Shown piece after piece: positions 36,201 through 48,200 of a DNA stretch of 64,000 bases. Under the pieces are notes generated by a model. It was given only the letters and a program-made list of their open reading frames with translations. It was not told the origin of the DNA and did no database searches. The translations under genes were made by a program, and so were the position numbers. This DNA comes from Ianthella basta (lineage: Eukaryota > Porifera > Demospongiae > Verongiida > Ianthellidae): positions 6,970,159-7,034,158 of the forward strand of contig OZ025868.1 in NCBI GenBank assembly GCA_964019415.1, in the 5' to 3' direction. The first letter of the stretch is position 1. Every line of letters begins with the position of its first letter.

Positions 36201-39200
36201 TTAAAAGAATTACTGCTTTGAGAAAATGAAAATTTGGAATGTAACGCAATAGGCAACTAGCTATAGATTGAATAAGTACCACTGACTATAAAGAAGTCAG
36301 TGCTTTCGCCCGCGCCTAGAAGACTGCTTACGCACCGTAGAGGGTGATGAGGTCTTTACTGCAGGCCACTTAGCCTGGACAAGATCTTGGAAAGTTACTT
36401 CGTATACCTGTATGTGTACGAATAGATGTATACACTCATCTGATTTATATACAGCATAATAATTTTATACACGTATATATATATACAGGTGCACGTGTAC
36501 CGAACTTCCCGTGGGGTCAGGACTTTCCTCCGCAGTTAGCTCATCCGGGAAGCGTGCCCTGATCACTGCTTTCAGTGCCTCAGGAAAGATGTAAGTTGGC
36601 GCGCTTCCTTCAAAATGGCCAGCTCCGACGTGTGCGCCGTACTGAAGTGAAAAACAAGAACGCACACTGTGGACTCAAACACAGCTGTCGCGAATCATGC
36701 ATCACACACCCATAAGATGCCGTAAATGCGCCGGTACAGCTTGGAACGTCCTGCTCTCCCACTTTCCTCTCCGTATCCTGCCCGTAGCAAGGTTATTAGG
36801 GCCGGTGGAGCGTTCTCGCAGCTGTAGTGGCAGAAATCATTCTCGGTAGATGAATTATGCCGTTCTGCCACAATTATATAAGAGACGCTCACCCGTTGTC
36901 CACAAATTTAGCCTCTAGAACAGCGAGGCTTTCTTCTACTGTCATCCTGGCTGCCATTTCCCTTGTCTTTGTCAGCAATTACCATTTGGACCATTAATTA
37001 ATCGAGTAACACTTGGAGTTCGACACAATTTTCACTATTTTCTTTCTTCTATAACTCGCGCAAGCTAATACCGTCGGGCACAAAACTTTGGAAAAGTAAA
37101 TCAGACCCATAACTCTACCTCTGTACCAAAAATTGTGCAGGTTTGATTTCGTCACTTTAGCCGTACCTACTACCTTAAGTGTTGATTGTCAAATAGTATA
37201 TGATGTAATCAACATGCTGCAACTCACTCCCAGCAGTCCTGTCTGCCCCCCATGCTTCTTGCTGATTTACATGGAAAAATGACTAAGTACAATCACCTGT
37301 TGCCATGGCAGCAAGTACTCGATATCTCTTATTTTCCCCTGTATCCCTTTGTGTAGCTGCCAGATGTGTCTCTATTGTATTCCTCCATTCTCCCTTATGC
37401 GCAACCCTCGAAATCACAAGTTGTTTTAATGTTGATTGTCAATGTATTCTACAGTAAGATGCATAGAAGACATTGCTTTATCCAAAACAGTTTAGGTTAT
37501 TGTTGTTTAATGCTAATTAAAGAATGGTGAACCACTAAACGTTAAAGCTAGCGAGTAACGGTTAGCTAGTTACTTAAGGATATCAATAATTGTAGGTGGA
37601 GCTTAGTGTTCAGACAGGTAAGAATGGCCTAATCAGTGTACATATTGGAAGCAGCAGATCACACAACTGTAACCCCCCTTTCACATGCGCAACTTAAACC
37701 GGTTTTATTGAACCGGTTTCGACCCGGTTTCGCAACATCGCGTTCACATGAGCAAGGAGCTCGGGCCACGCGGCGTACGATGACGTTAAGTTTTCGATTA
37801 AAGCATGGCTACCGTGGATTGGCAAAGTGCGGGTTTGTTGTTGTTCAGCTTATTCTGGGTGTGGCGAAGACGGAGACAACGAGGAATCGCTGCTAATGCC
37901 AGAACAAAGGCTTCAAGAAGACGAATGAAAGCTTTTCTTCGCTATCAAGCGAACGTTGCGCTCCTTGCGCTGTTTGTTTGTTGGCGGCATTTGTCATTCA
38001 CTGCAAGACAGAGGAGGATGCTGTGGATGAAAGTAAGAAGTCAGTCGTTCTTTGCCAACATTGTTATGCACTGGGATGACGTTGAGTGGAAGCGAAACTT
38101 CAGAATCGGCAAGCCTACCTTTCGTTTCCTTTGCACGCAACTCCGTTCAACTCTTCTGCGTAGGAATGTAGTTCGACGACAGTTATCTGTGGAGGAAAGA
38201 GTTGCTATTACCTTGTGGAGGTTGGGGACCAACATTGAGTACAGATCAATTGCACATTTATTTGGTGTGAGTTTGTCAACCGTATGTGTGGTCGTCCATG
38301 AAGTCTGTGCTGTGATAATGAACACCCTCTCTTCAAGGTACATCAGGATTCCTACAGGTGAAGATGCTCGAACTGTTGTAGATGTTTTTTTACGCACCTG
38401 GGGCTTCCCACAATGTTTTGGGGCGATTGACGGCAGCCACATCCCAATCATAGCACCATCAACTGATCCCTTGGACTACTACAACCGTAAGGGCTTCCAC
38501 TCCATCGTACTTCAAGCCCTTGTTGACCATGAATACAAGCTCATGAACATTTTCATCGGCTGGCCAGGAAGCTGTCACGATGCACGCATTTTGGCTAATT
38601 CTAGTATATTTGCCAAGGCGGAAGAAGGCAGTCTCCTGCCAACTACAACAGAGAACATCAGTGGAGTTGCTGTGCCAGTAGTAATTCTTGGTGACCCTGC
38701 CTACCCTTTGTTGCCTTGGTTGATTAAGCCTTACTCTTCTGTGGGCCAATTGACAAGGGAACAAAGGTGTTTCAAAGGTGTTTCAATTACCACCTTAGCA
38801 GGGCAACAAGTGGTAGTGGAATGTGCCTTTGGTTGTCTCAGAGGACGTTGGAGGTGTCTCTTAAAGCGGAATGATACCAAGCTGTCCTTCATGCCTACAC
38901 TGGTTACAGCTTGCTGTATCTTGCACAACTTGTGTGAGGTGCATAGTGATGGATTTAATGAGGACTGGATGTGTGAGGAAGATGAAATTGACAATACGGC
39001 TTCCAATCCTCATCCATCAAATGCATCTACTGTCACATCGGCAGAGAACATTCGGGCAGCTCTATGTAGGTACTTTGCATGAATGAACTAGTTGATGCTG
39101 TCACAGCTATATGCCATACAATTACACTTCGTCATATTATGTATTCAATCAGCACAACTTTATTGAAGTTATAATTATCATGTTCAGGTGAAAAGTGAAT

Positions 39201-42200
39201 GGTCAAACGCTACATTAACACGAGTTTAAGGAATCAACATAACTGAATGCCATGTACTCAGTCTGACTCAGGCTCCTCAGTTTCTGGGTCAAAGCTATAG
39301 ATAGCTCCATAGCTAGGAACAGTGCTTGATGCAACAGGTCTCGAATGGGGTTGCAATGATGCTGAAGGGCCAGGGTTCTGACTTGTGTTAGCAACATATT
39401 GTGCAAACAAGGCCATAAACTGATCATCCTTTAGTGACTCACGCTTAGCTCTTTCCTCTTCGTGCTTCATTCTCTCTCGTTCCAACTGTACGAAATCATT
39501 CCTCTGCTCATCTAGTTTCTTCATGATTCCTTCCAACATGTCAGCACTTGCTTTTTCTGCCCTTTCCATTTTTGAAACCTTCCTCTTCTACTTTTTCGAC
39601 GTTGGCTGTGAAGCAGTTCTCTTTTCCCCTGTGGAGTTGGTAGCAATAATGGGCCCAGATTCAGTGCTGTCTTCGATTGATGGAGTCTGCCTCCCACTAT
39701 TCAGTTGTGCCGTTGGAGTCTGGACACGACTGCTTGGTTGTAGACTTGATGGAGTCTGCCTCCCGCTAGTTGGAGCCTGGACACGACTGCTTGGTTGTAG
39801 ACTTGATGGAGTCTGTCTCCCAACACTCCCTTCCACAGATGAAACTTGAATCTGCTCCTCTTCAATGCCATCCCCTCCAGACTCTTCTATATCATGCGGC
39901 ATGAACTGGAGCAGCTCATCTTCCTCGCTGTCTTGATGCGAAACATCAGTTTGCTGTGTGTTAGTGCTGTCCATGACATGGGGTGGGTTAGTGACTGCCC
40001 TATCCTTCAAAACAGCGTGCATGGCGTCAAACCACGGAAGATCCTTCACTGATATGTCATCGTCACTCTCGTTTCCTGCGCCACTCTCCCTGTTCTTGTC
40101 AATAACACTCTTATAACTTCTTTTCAGGGACTTGATCTTGTCCTGACACTGCTTCACGGTTCGTTGGAAATTGTGAGCCGCCAGAACCTGCACGATCTTC
40201 TCGAAAGCTTTCGCATTTCTCTTCGAGCCCAACAGATAGCTCTGAACAGTTTTCTCGCTCCACGCTTCAATGAGCTTCGCTGTTTCTGCTTCGATCCAGG
40301 TCTTTCCGCGTTCCGCCATGTTTCCTAACACCTCGAACCCCGTTGCAACCAGGTCGAACCCACTACCGCAACTGGGGTTGCGCGAACCGGGTTCGACCCA
40401 GTTTATAAATCGTCATTCCACACCTCGAAGGTGTGAAACTGGGTTCAACCCAGGTCGAAAGTGGCCATGTGAAAGGGGTCTAAGTTTGAACAAAGGCCTG
40501 CCGCAGCAGACACAACGGTATGCCATTTTGAGGGTTGCTTCATACCTTACTAAGGCATTACGTAACCTGTAAAATGGTGCATCTCAGGCGTGCGCATCTT
40601 GTAGCACCATGCCTATCTGGAAGATGAACCTACAGCTTCAGTTATCAATTCGATCATAGCCCTTTTATACGTAGGTTGTGAGCGTGTATATATAGATGCA
40701 CAACCATTACCTTTTAACGGCACCGGTCTTCCATCTTATGGCGTATTTAAGACTTTACTGGAGTGTTTGCAACCAATAGTAGAGATGGCACGTGAAAGTG
40801 GGATTCAAAGACGCAGAAGCTTAACTAGCAGTTGAACTGAAGAACATTTTCCCATGGCCTTCAAAGGAAAAAGTTAAAGCCAAAGCACCAGAGTCCTTTA
40901 GGAGGTATCCCAATACTCGTATTGTTATGGACTGCAGTGAATTCTATATACAAAGGCCATCATCATTACAGGAACAACTTCTTACCTTCTCAAACTACAA
41001 ACATCACAATGCTTTTAAAGTTCTAGTTGGTATATCTCCAGGAGGGGTAATTACTTTTGTGTTCAAGCTTTGGGGTGGAAGGGATTTCTGACAAAATGAT
41101 CACAGAGAAGTGAGGATTGCTGGAGCTGCTTGAACCTGGAGACAATGTTATGGCGGACAGGGGATTTGATATGGGTGATGTTTTACAACATCATGGTGTC
41201 AATATTCCTCCTATCCTTGGAGAACAAAGTCAGTTAACAAGTCAAGAAGTGTGCTATCGGCAGAGTTAACTATCGGATTTTACTGCGGTACCTTTCCCCA
41301 TTACTGTAGCTAATTTATCATCTGACATTCATAATAATGTGATCAACTTTTGTAAGCCTGTTTTACCTGTGGATGAGTAACTGTCTTGTGTGATGTTCAA
41401 TTAATAGCATGATAACTGTACATTATATACATGTGCATGAGTGTATTCAGTTACACATCTGTCAAATCTGTCAAATCATCTGTTGAACTCTACGGGTTAA
41501 AATGTCTGGTACAAGTATCTTCACATAGAAACTCTGCAGTTTAGGGATGACAGTGTTGGTCCACGGCCTCTCATCAAATGTAATTTCATCAACAAAAGCG
41601 TCAGCTTCTGTCCACACCATTTACACCGCATGATTGCCAATTCAGCTTGCACCTGATAGCAGTAGTTACTGCTCCTCTTCAGTCTGAGTCTATTCTTACT
41701 TTCTTGATGAAAAACTGTTGTGAGAAAGCCTGTGCTATTTCAATCAGTGGCATATTGCGAATGGGCGTCTTTCCAATGGAATAGGGACACTTGATTTCCA
41801 AAAGCCCATTTTGTCCTTGTGGTAGCGATGACTCAGTATTACTCCATCTGATGACACGCCCAATGTAGGAGTGACTGGGTAACAGTGTTAGTCCCGTTGC
41901 TTTGCAGTGCAATTCTTTGTGCCCCTGTTTCTTCATTTTGGCAACATATGCATTCCTGGCAAGAAACTCCTTTTCTGTGCCCCACCGAATAGCCAGAGGC
42001 ACACCTGTCATTTGTGTGTACCCCATAATAGCCCCGTTTACACTAGCAAGTTAAACCGGTTTGAAATGCGAATTAACTAAATCTGGGTTAAGTGTAAATG
42101 CGCTAATCCAGGTACGAAACCGGTTTAACTAAACCACCTCCAGAGGTGGGTTAGAAACCGGTTTAACTAATCCAGTTGTCAGTGTAAACGCAGTAACCCG

Positions 42201-45200
42201 GTCTGCGGAAGTGTCTTACCTCTGTTATCGTTCAGCGATGCCTCCATCGACAGAGGAAACGCCTTGACTACAATTTCGTCGCATTGGGAGGACCGCTTAA
42301 CTCCTAGGCTAATCCGTCCAGGTGGCTCTAAACAGTTTTACGTAATCGAGTGTAAACGCTCGTAACCCCAAGTCGAAAGCGGCTTAACTAAATCGGTTTC
42401 GACCCACTCACGCTAGTGTGAACGGGGCTAATGAGTATGTTGGTAGGATCAGTGCTGTCTTTTCTATGCATCATTTCACCAATAAAGGAACTTGTTATCC
42501 TCCCGTTGCGAAGCATTTTCCATAGTTGACATTCACTCTGCCCAGTGGTGCTTTGTTCTATGAAGGCAGATAGCTTATCATTGATCACCTGTTTTTTGTC
42601 AAATTCACTGCAAACCTCTTTGAAATACTCACTTTGGGTGTCAGTTCCTTCACATTCAATTGCAGTGTGGCAGTGAGGAGTTGATTCCATCGAAGATAAT
42701 TAGCTGTTGTGCTAACATCATCAATCCTTCATGCAAAACATCTACCATAGGTTAATCAGGATCTGCAGGTTGTGCAGATGGTGGGGTGATCCAGAAATGT
42801 GAGTCCAGTTGTTGGATAACATGCTTGAACAGTCGTGATGAGTTTCTCCAGAGCAGCAGTGTCTGTTGTAGTTGCAGCCTTTGCCTGAATTTGCTGGTAT
42901 GTCTCCTTTCTCACCTTTCCATAGGGATCTTTATGAAATGTAATAGTGGACACTGGCTTAGGAGCAACATTACATTTAGGTGGTTTGTGCCACTGCTGGG
43001 GTTCATCAGTTACTGTCCTATCACTGGGGAGAGTGTGGATAGCATTGATCGCAAGGTCTTCCAGGTAGAACAGTAAAGCAGCTACATGGCTGCATGCTTC
43101 TCCTTTCCTGGCTACACAGTTACAAGCACCTCCAACAACATAACCAGCGGTTTCGATAACAGTATAAACTGTATTCATCGTCTTGGCCTTCAAGGAGGAT
43201 AGACAATATCCTCTAACAACGATTCTGTCATCCAGATGATGAGCCCAGACATTTTTCACCAGACCATCAGCGAAGTACTTGTAGGCCTTTAGAGACTTGT
43301 AAGCTCTCATGCTCTCTTCATCAAAAGTACCCTCCTTTCTGTCAATCAGGTACTGGTCAAACTTCAAGAACTTTATCCACGTACAGACGAAATGTCCTTT
43401 GTCCACAAGTGAATAGTTTCGAAAATCGGCAGATTTCTCTACTCAGCGGTATTTGATGACTCGGAAGACCGCTGCATGTTGAGGAAGCTGCGCGCTGTTG
43501 TCCCTCACTCTCGCACGCTGACTGAAGATCACATAGCTTTTTCCAGCTGGAGATTAAACGTCCAATGATTTTGGCCTTGACTCCGGAGCATTTCATGGCC
43601 GTCTCCTTACATAGGAACTTGAGACGCTGCATGGTTAAGGGCTGAAGGTTGGCCAGTAACTCCTCCTCGCTTGCAGACTTCTGCAGCTGTAATATCGCTC
43701 GAGCCGAATTCATTCCTTGCTCACTGTCTATGATACTAACACCTTTGCCAATGGTTTTGCCAACATATCTGGTATTATGTAAGAATCATGACGATTTTTG
43801 ACGTCATTGTGCAAGTGGTCTATACAACTCTGTATATAAATCACCCGATAATCCAGACATTTCGATCAGCTGTCAGAAGCTATCCGCTCCCTGATGTGCA
43901 CTGCTACCTCTGACAAGTGACAAGAACAGCACAGAAGTTGGCGAGTGCCGCAAGTCGTCTATACTATAGGTTTTGAAAGTGTCTTTAACATGGGAAAATT
44001 CAGCACGAACAGCTACCCTTTAGAATCGTCTTCAGAAATGGTGCGGGAGTCGAGTACTCAAGCAAACCACCTCTACCTTTACAAATTCATTTTATTTTGA
44101 TTTTGATGTTTTTTCAGGCATACTACGTGATTGTTTGCGCACACCCTTATAATCAGGACACTTCTCTTGTTCCGAAGGGTGTCCGCATTATAGGGGTTCC
44201 ACTATAGTTATACAACTGGAAACTTGAACCTTGGCTATACAGTGTAGATTACTACCATTTAACACTCTTTGGGCATTCGCTGCCAGCCATCTCTTGCACC
44301 ACATTACGTCTGAGGTGCTCCTGCCTTTCCTGAATCCACTTTGGCTTGGGGAGAGGAAGACGTCTAAACTAGGGGCTATCCTGGCTAGAACAACCAGTGA
44401 CAAACACTTGTGGATTGCATTCTGTAGTACCACTGGTCTTAGGTGGGCTGGCAGACCAGAGGATTTGCCTGGTTTAGGGAGTGGTATCAGTAGGCCGCTG
44501 CCTAATCCTATGATACATCCAGAGGTCAGAGCTTTATTTAGGATATTAGAGAGTTTTAGATTGCCATTTACGCCTAACGTCAAACGTGAAAACGTCCCGA
44601 AACGTCACTAAAATATCATGTGATCTCACGTTCATGTTAGCTCTCACGTATGCGTGCCACGTTTTAACGGCTCGACCCCTTGCTAGCCGTTAGGATTTTG
44701 GTTGCCACGCTTTTCGCTCTTCTTTGCTTGTTTGCCGTTTTGTGAGTTGAATTTTGTACAATAACATCTTGTGCAGTTATTCGAATTCCATTTACGTGGG
44801 ATCCTAAGTCTTTCGCAGAGTAAAACTGCGTTGTATGAGAGATGGTAAGTCTTGCGCTAACTATGTTGTTCTTAGCCTTTTTCTGTGCAGGATTTCACGC
44901 TGGATGCCTTCAATCAGGTGGCCAGTGCCTTGGCAAGATGTTGCTAATTGACCGGCAAAACGTTCAAGTCATTTGTTTCGCTGTTGACTCAAGAGTTGGG
45001 GCTGCTATTTTCGTACGTGGTCTCTTCCAGACTTCCTTGGTATGGAAAGATGAATGTGTGCAGTTTACGGCTGAACAAACCTGAGTTTTGCCTCCATTCC
45101 AACTTTTGGACCATGTAATCTCGTACGTACGTACTTCTTTACACGCGAATCTAAAGTTACTTTTCTTTCATGCCTATGAGTACGTGAACGTGTAACGTGG

Positions 45201-48200
45201 TGACGTCACATGGATGTTTGAGGTTAGGCGTATATGGCAATCTAAAACTCTCTATTTGTAAGTTCCTTTGCAAAGGCATCACCTGAGTACTTAAGCAATT
45301 CTCCTGGTACTCCATCCATTTCTGTAGCACGTTGATTGCGTAATCTTCCCAGTGCTGACCTAACTTCTTCCAATATTGGCTGATCTAGTAGACCTGGATT
45401 ACGGATGGATTACAATCCTTGAGTATTTACAGGAGCAAATAGTCCCTTGAACCACTGAGATATTCTGTTTGTACAGGCTACAGGGCTAGCTATTATTTGA
45501 CCTTTTTCATCATGTACTATTAGCTTAGGTTGGAGTTTGCGTCTCATCAGTCGGGTTGCATGAAACATTCTAATAGAGTCCTTTGTTTACTCTACTTCTT
45601 CTCTACTTCTCTAATTCTGTACTTGCAGCCTGGGAGGCAAGCTTCTCTATGGTGACAGTCATTGCTCTCTTTCGTATACAGTGTAGTACTTTGTTATGTT
45701 GTTGCTTCAGTTCCTTTGCCTTAGTGGTGTCTTTGGTCTCATTTATCTGGAGCCTAAGGTCTTCTTGTTTTGACAGGGCGCACCGTGGTAAATGTAAGCA
45801 CCTCGGTCGTATATTTCGGCTATGGACCTCCCTACCGTACTATGGAGTATACATATACGAACATGAAACCATACGATTACCGAAAAGTGAAGAAAATATA
45901 GGGCATTAGCGGCATTATAAGAGAGCATTGATCGCAGGTTAGTTCTGCACTATTGCTTTCAGTTGACTTTATACTTACATATTTTCTTTAACAGTTTAAA
46001 GAATTGCAATCCATCGTGAAGAATATAACGTTTCAAGTGTGAAATTTCAATGTAATTTGAGCATGAAAATGTGTTTTTCCTCATTTTTCTTCATAATAGA
46101 TGGTATTTCTTCAAACCACTTTTGAGATTATGTTACTTTACCATGTTCTGCACCTTATATAGCCACTGATTTGTGTCTAAGACAGCTCGATGTAATGCCA
46201 TTTTTAGTTGAAAGTTGCCAAGTAGGTGCTATATTTCTTCCTCGAACAGATTGTCAATTGATTGGTTGTTTTTCTTGTAAAGCAATGAACGTACTTTACT
46301 ATTTACTTAGTCAAACTTTGTACAAACATACACAGAATGAGACCATAAAGTTTAAAACGGTGCAAACAGCGGCCATATTATAGGTTTTCAGTTATACTAC
46401 CCTGTGGGGTAAGAGAGGGCAAATGACAAAAAGTGTTCAACAAGAGACGAAATTATCATAATATTTTCTATGCACCATACCATATCAACCAAACCTCTTG
46501 TATGGGATGACTCAGCATGATTTGGGATAATGCGTACTGGCCAAAACTAGAAAGTCAGTTAACAGAATATTGACGTTGGTGCCCAACTACCACTATCTTT
46601 TCATGTCATTAGTGTTATTGCATTCGTTCTCTTACACAGATTCACAGACTCTGTGTATGGCTGCTGGGTCACTAAAGAGGCTAAAGTTGAAAGTGCTGCA
46701 GCAAAGTATTTTTGAAGCACTGGCTGAGGTATTTAACCACAATTCACTGGAAGAATTGGACCTTACGTTGGGGAGTGACAGCAAGGTAGACTAGTAGTGT
46801 ACTACTGTATGGCCAGAATTTGTCTTGATGATGGTAGGCTTGATAGGTTTTGATAGGTTCATTGCTGCGTAAGTGTACTGGTGGTGGAGAGTTATTAAGC
46901 GTAATTGCAGCGACTGGATTTAATGATCAATTAAACACTTTCCAGTATGTTTTGGTCTGAGGACCTTTCTCAACTGGTACAAATATGCTTTTGTTTATTG
47001 TATCTGTCAAGAAAGGCCCTCCTAAACATTTGTGTGTTGTACCAGTTGAGAAAGGTCCTTGGACCAAAACATCCTGGAAATTGATCGTAAATCCTGTCAT
47101 TGTGATTATACTCAATAACTCTCTCTCCATACCATTTATTTTGATGATTCACAGATTGGTACTTGGCAGATTTTATATAGTTTGGCGATTTGGCAATGCT
47201 GTACGTAGTTGGATTATGTAAACACGTTTATAGTTGGAAATGTGGCATACTGTCTTCAAACTGCCAGTCTGGTGAAATTAATTCCCCACCTAAGTTTCCT
47301 GCCATTCAGTACGTGCATCCATTCAGTTTGTGTGCATGTGTTGTGAGCACCAATTGTGCAGTTACCACCATCACATCACTGCACCTCTGTGCTTATCCTG
47401 ATGCAAAGTTGTGCCTTTGGTGCTTCAAGTGCAATAATCTGCTCCTAATTGGCATGAAATAGGCTTAGCTGACAGAAATTGAATTTGGATTTTAAGTATG
47501 CCACCCCTACCTGCAAGGGCAGTCTTAAGGTGTTCTGCACTGGCTTTGTCAAATGTACGTACTCTGTGCTATCTTTATTGTATATTTGTTTACATGCAGG
47601 GTGACAGTGCAATGCTAGAGGACATGGTTGCCCATTGCTTTCTAAGGAAACTGCTTTTACTGGGATCTAGCACTGGGCTCTTACCTGTCCTCAGTGGACT
47701 GAGGGATAACTCCTCTGTTACAGATTTGGTTCTCGGTGAGCCCGTCACTATGCATTCTTGCAATTGAGTTTGGTTATTATTCTTGCAATGTTAATGACAG
47801 ATTCAAAGACCATGTACAATTTAACACTGTGCATCTGCCCTTTAGATGACTCCTCAAGCAGCATGGCGACTTCCATAGCTGCGGCCACATGTGTTCAGAG
47901 CATGCCACAGTTGAGAGTGCTTCAAATCAGTGGGATCAGCCCTCTTCCAGTACTCCAGTCACTATCACACAGAGGCTCACCCCTAGATACCGTCACAGTA
48001 TTGATGCCTCAGTTGGTATGTCAATTGCCTATCTTGCATGGCTTGTCAAGATTTGGAATAGTATCTTATCTTCACAATGTACATACTTGCATGCGCATTC
48101 CAAAGTACATACAGTTCCTGTACAGTTCTGTCTTAGCCAGTTTTCACTGTAATTGTAGTTATGGTGTTGGAAGCTGCAAGGAATGTGGAATTTATTATGT

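Larger units (their letters stand above)
32823..37174 (+). mobile_element. Kolobok DNA transposon, near-complete
   Basis: TTAA at 32819-32822 and 37175-37178 flank matching ends: GGTAGTAGGTATGGCTAAA on the left and, reversed, GGTAGTAGGTACGGCTAAA on the right (one mismatch). The TTAA target and the transposase class both point to Kolobok. It is 4,352 bp long and lies in the intron between the NACHT and LRR exons. The only protein seen is the transposase at 33744-36005. Confidence 0.85.
37673..40480. mobile_element. Complete PIF/Harbinger DNA transposon
   Basis: A 3-bp TAA duplication (37670-37672 and 40481-40483) flanks termini CCCCCCTTTCACATG and, reversed, GACCCCTTTCACATG. The sub-terminal parts carry ACCGGTTT/CGACCC-rich arms. 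It encodes the two standard Harbinger proteins, in opposite directions: DDE nuclease (37805-39082, plus) and Myb/trihelix partner (40331-39258, minus). At 2,808 bp it is a typical length. Confidence 0.93.
40850..43713. mobile_element. ISL2EU DNA transposon, degraded
   Basis: It has the two proteins that define the family: a DDE transposase on the plus strand (remnant 40850-41380) and a YqaJ-type nuclease on the minus strand (43713-41440), arranged tail to tail. The N-terminal (THAP) part of the transposase is missing and both genes are damaged. A Harbinger-type MITE sits inside the YqaJ gene. Outer termini not located. Confidence 0.8.
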
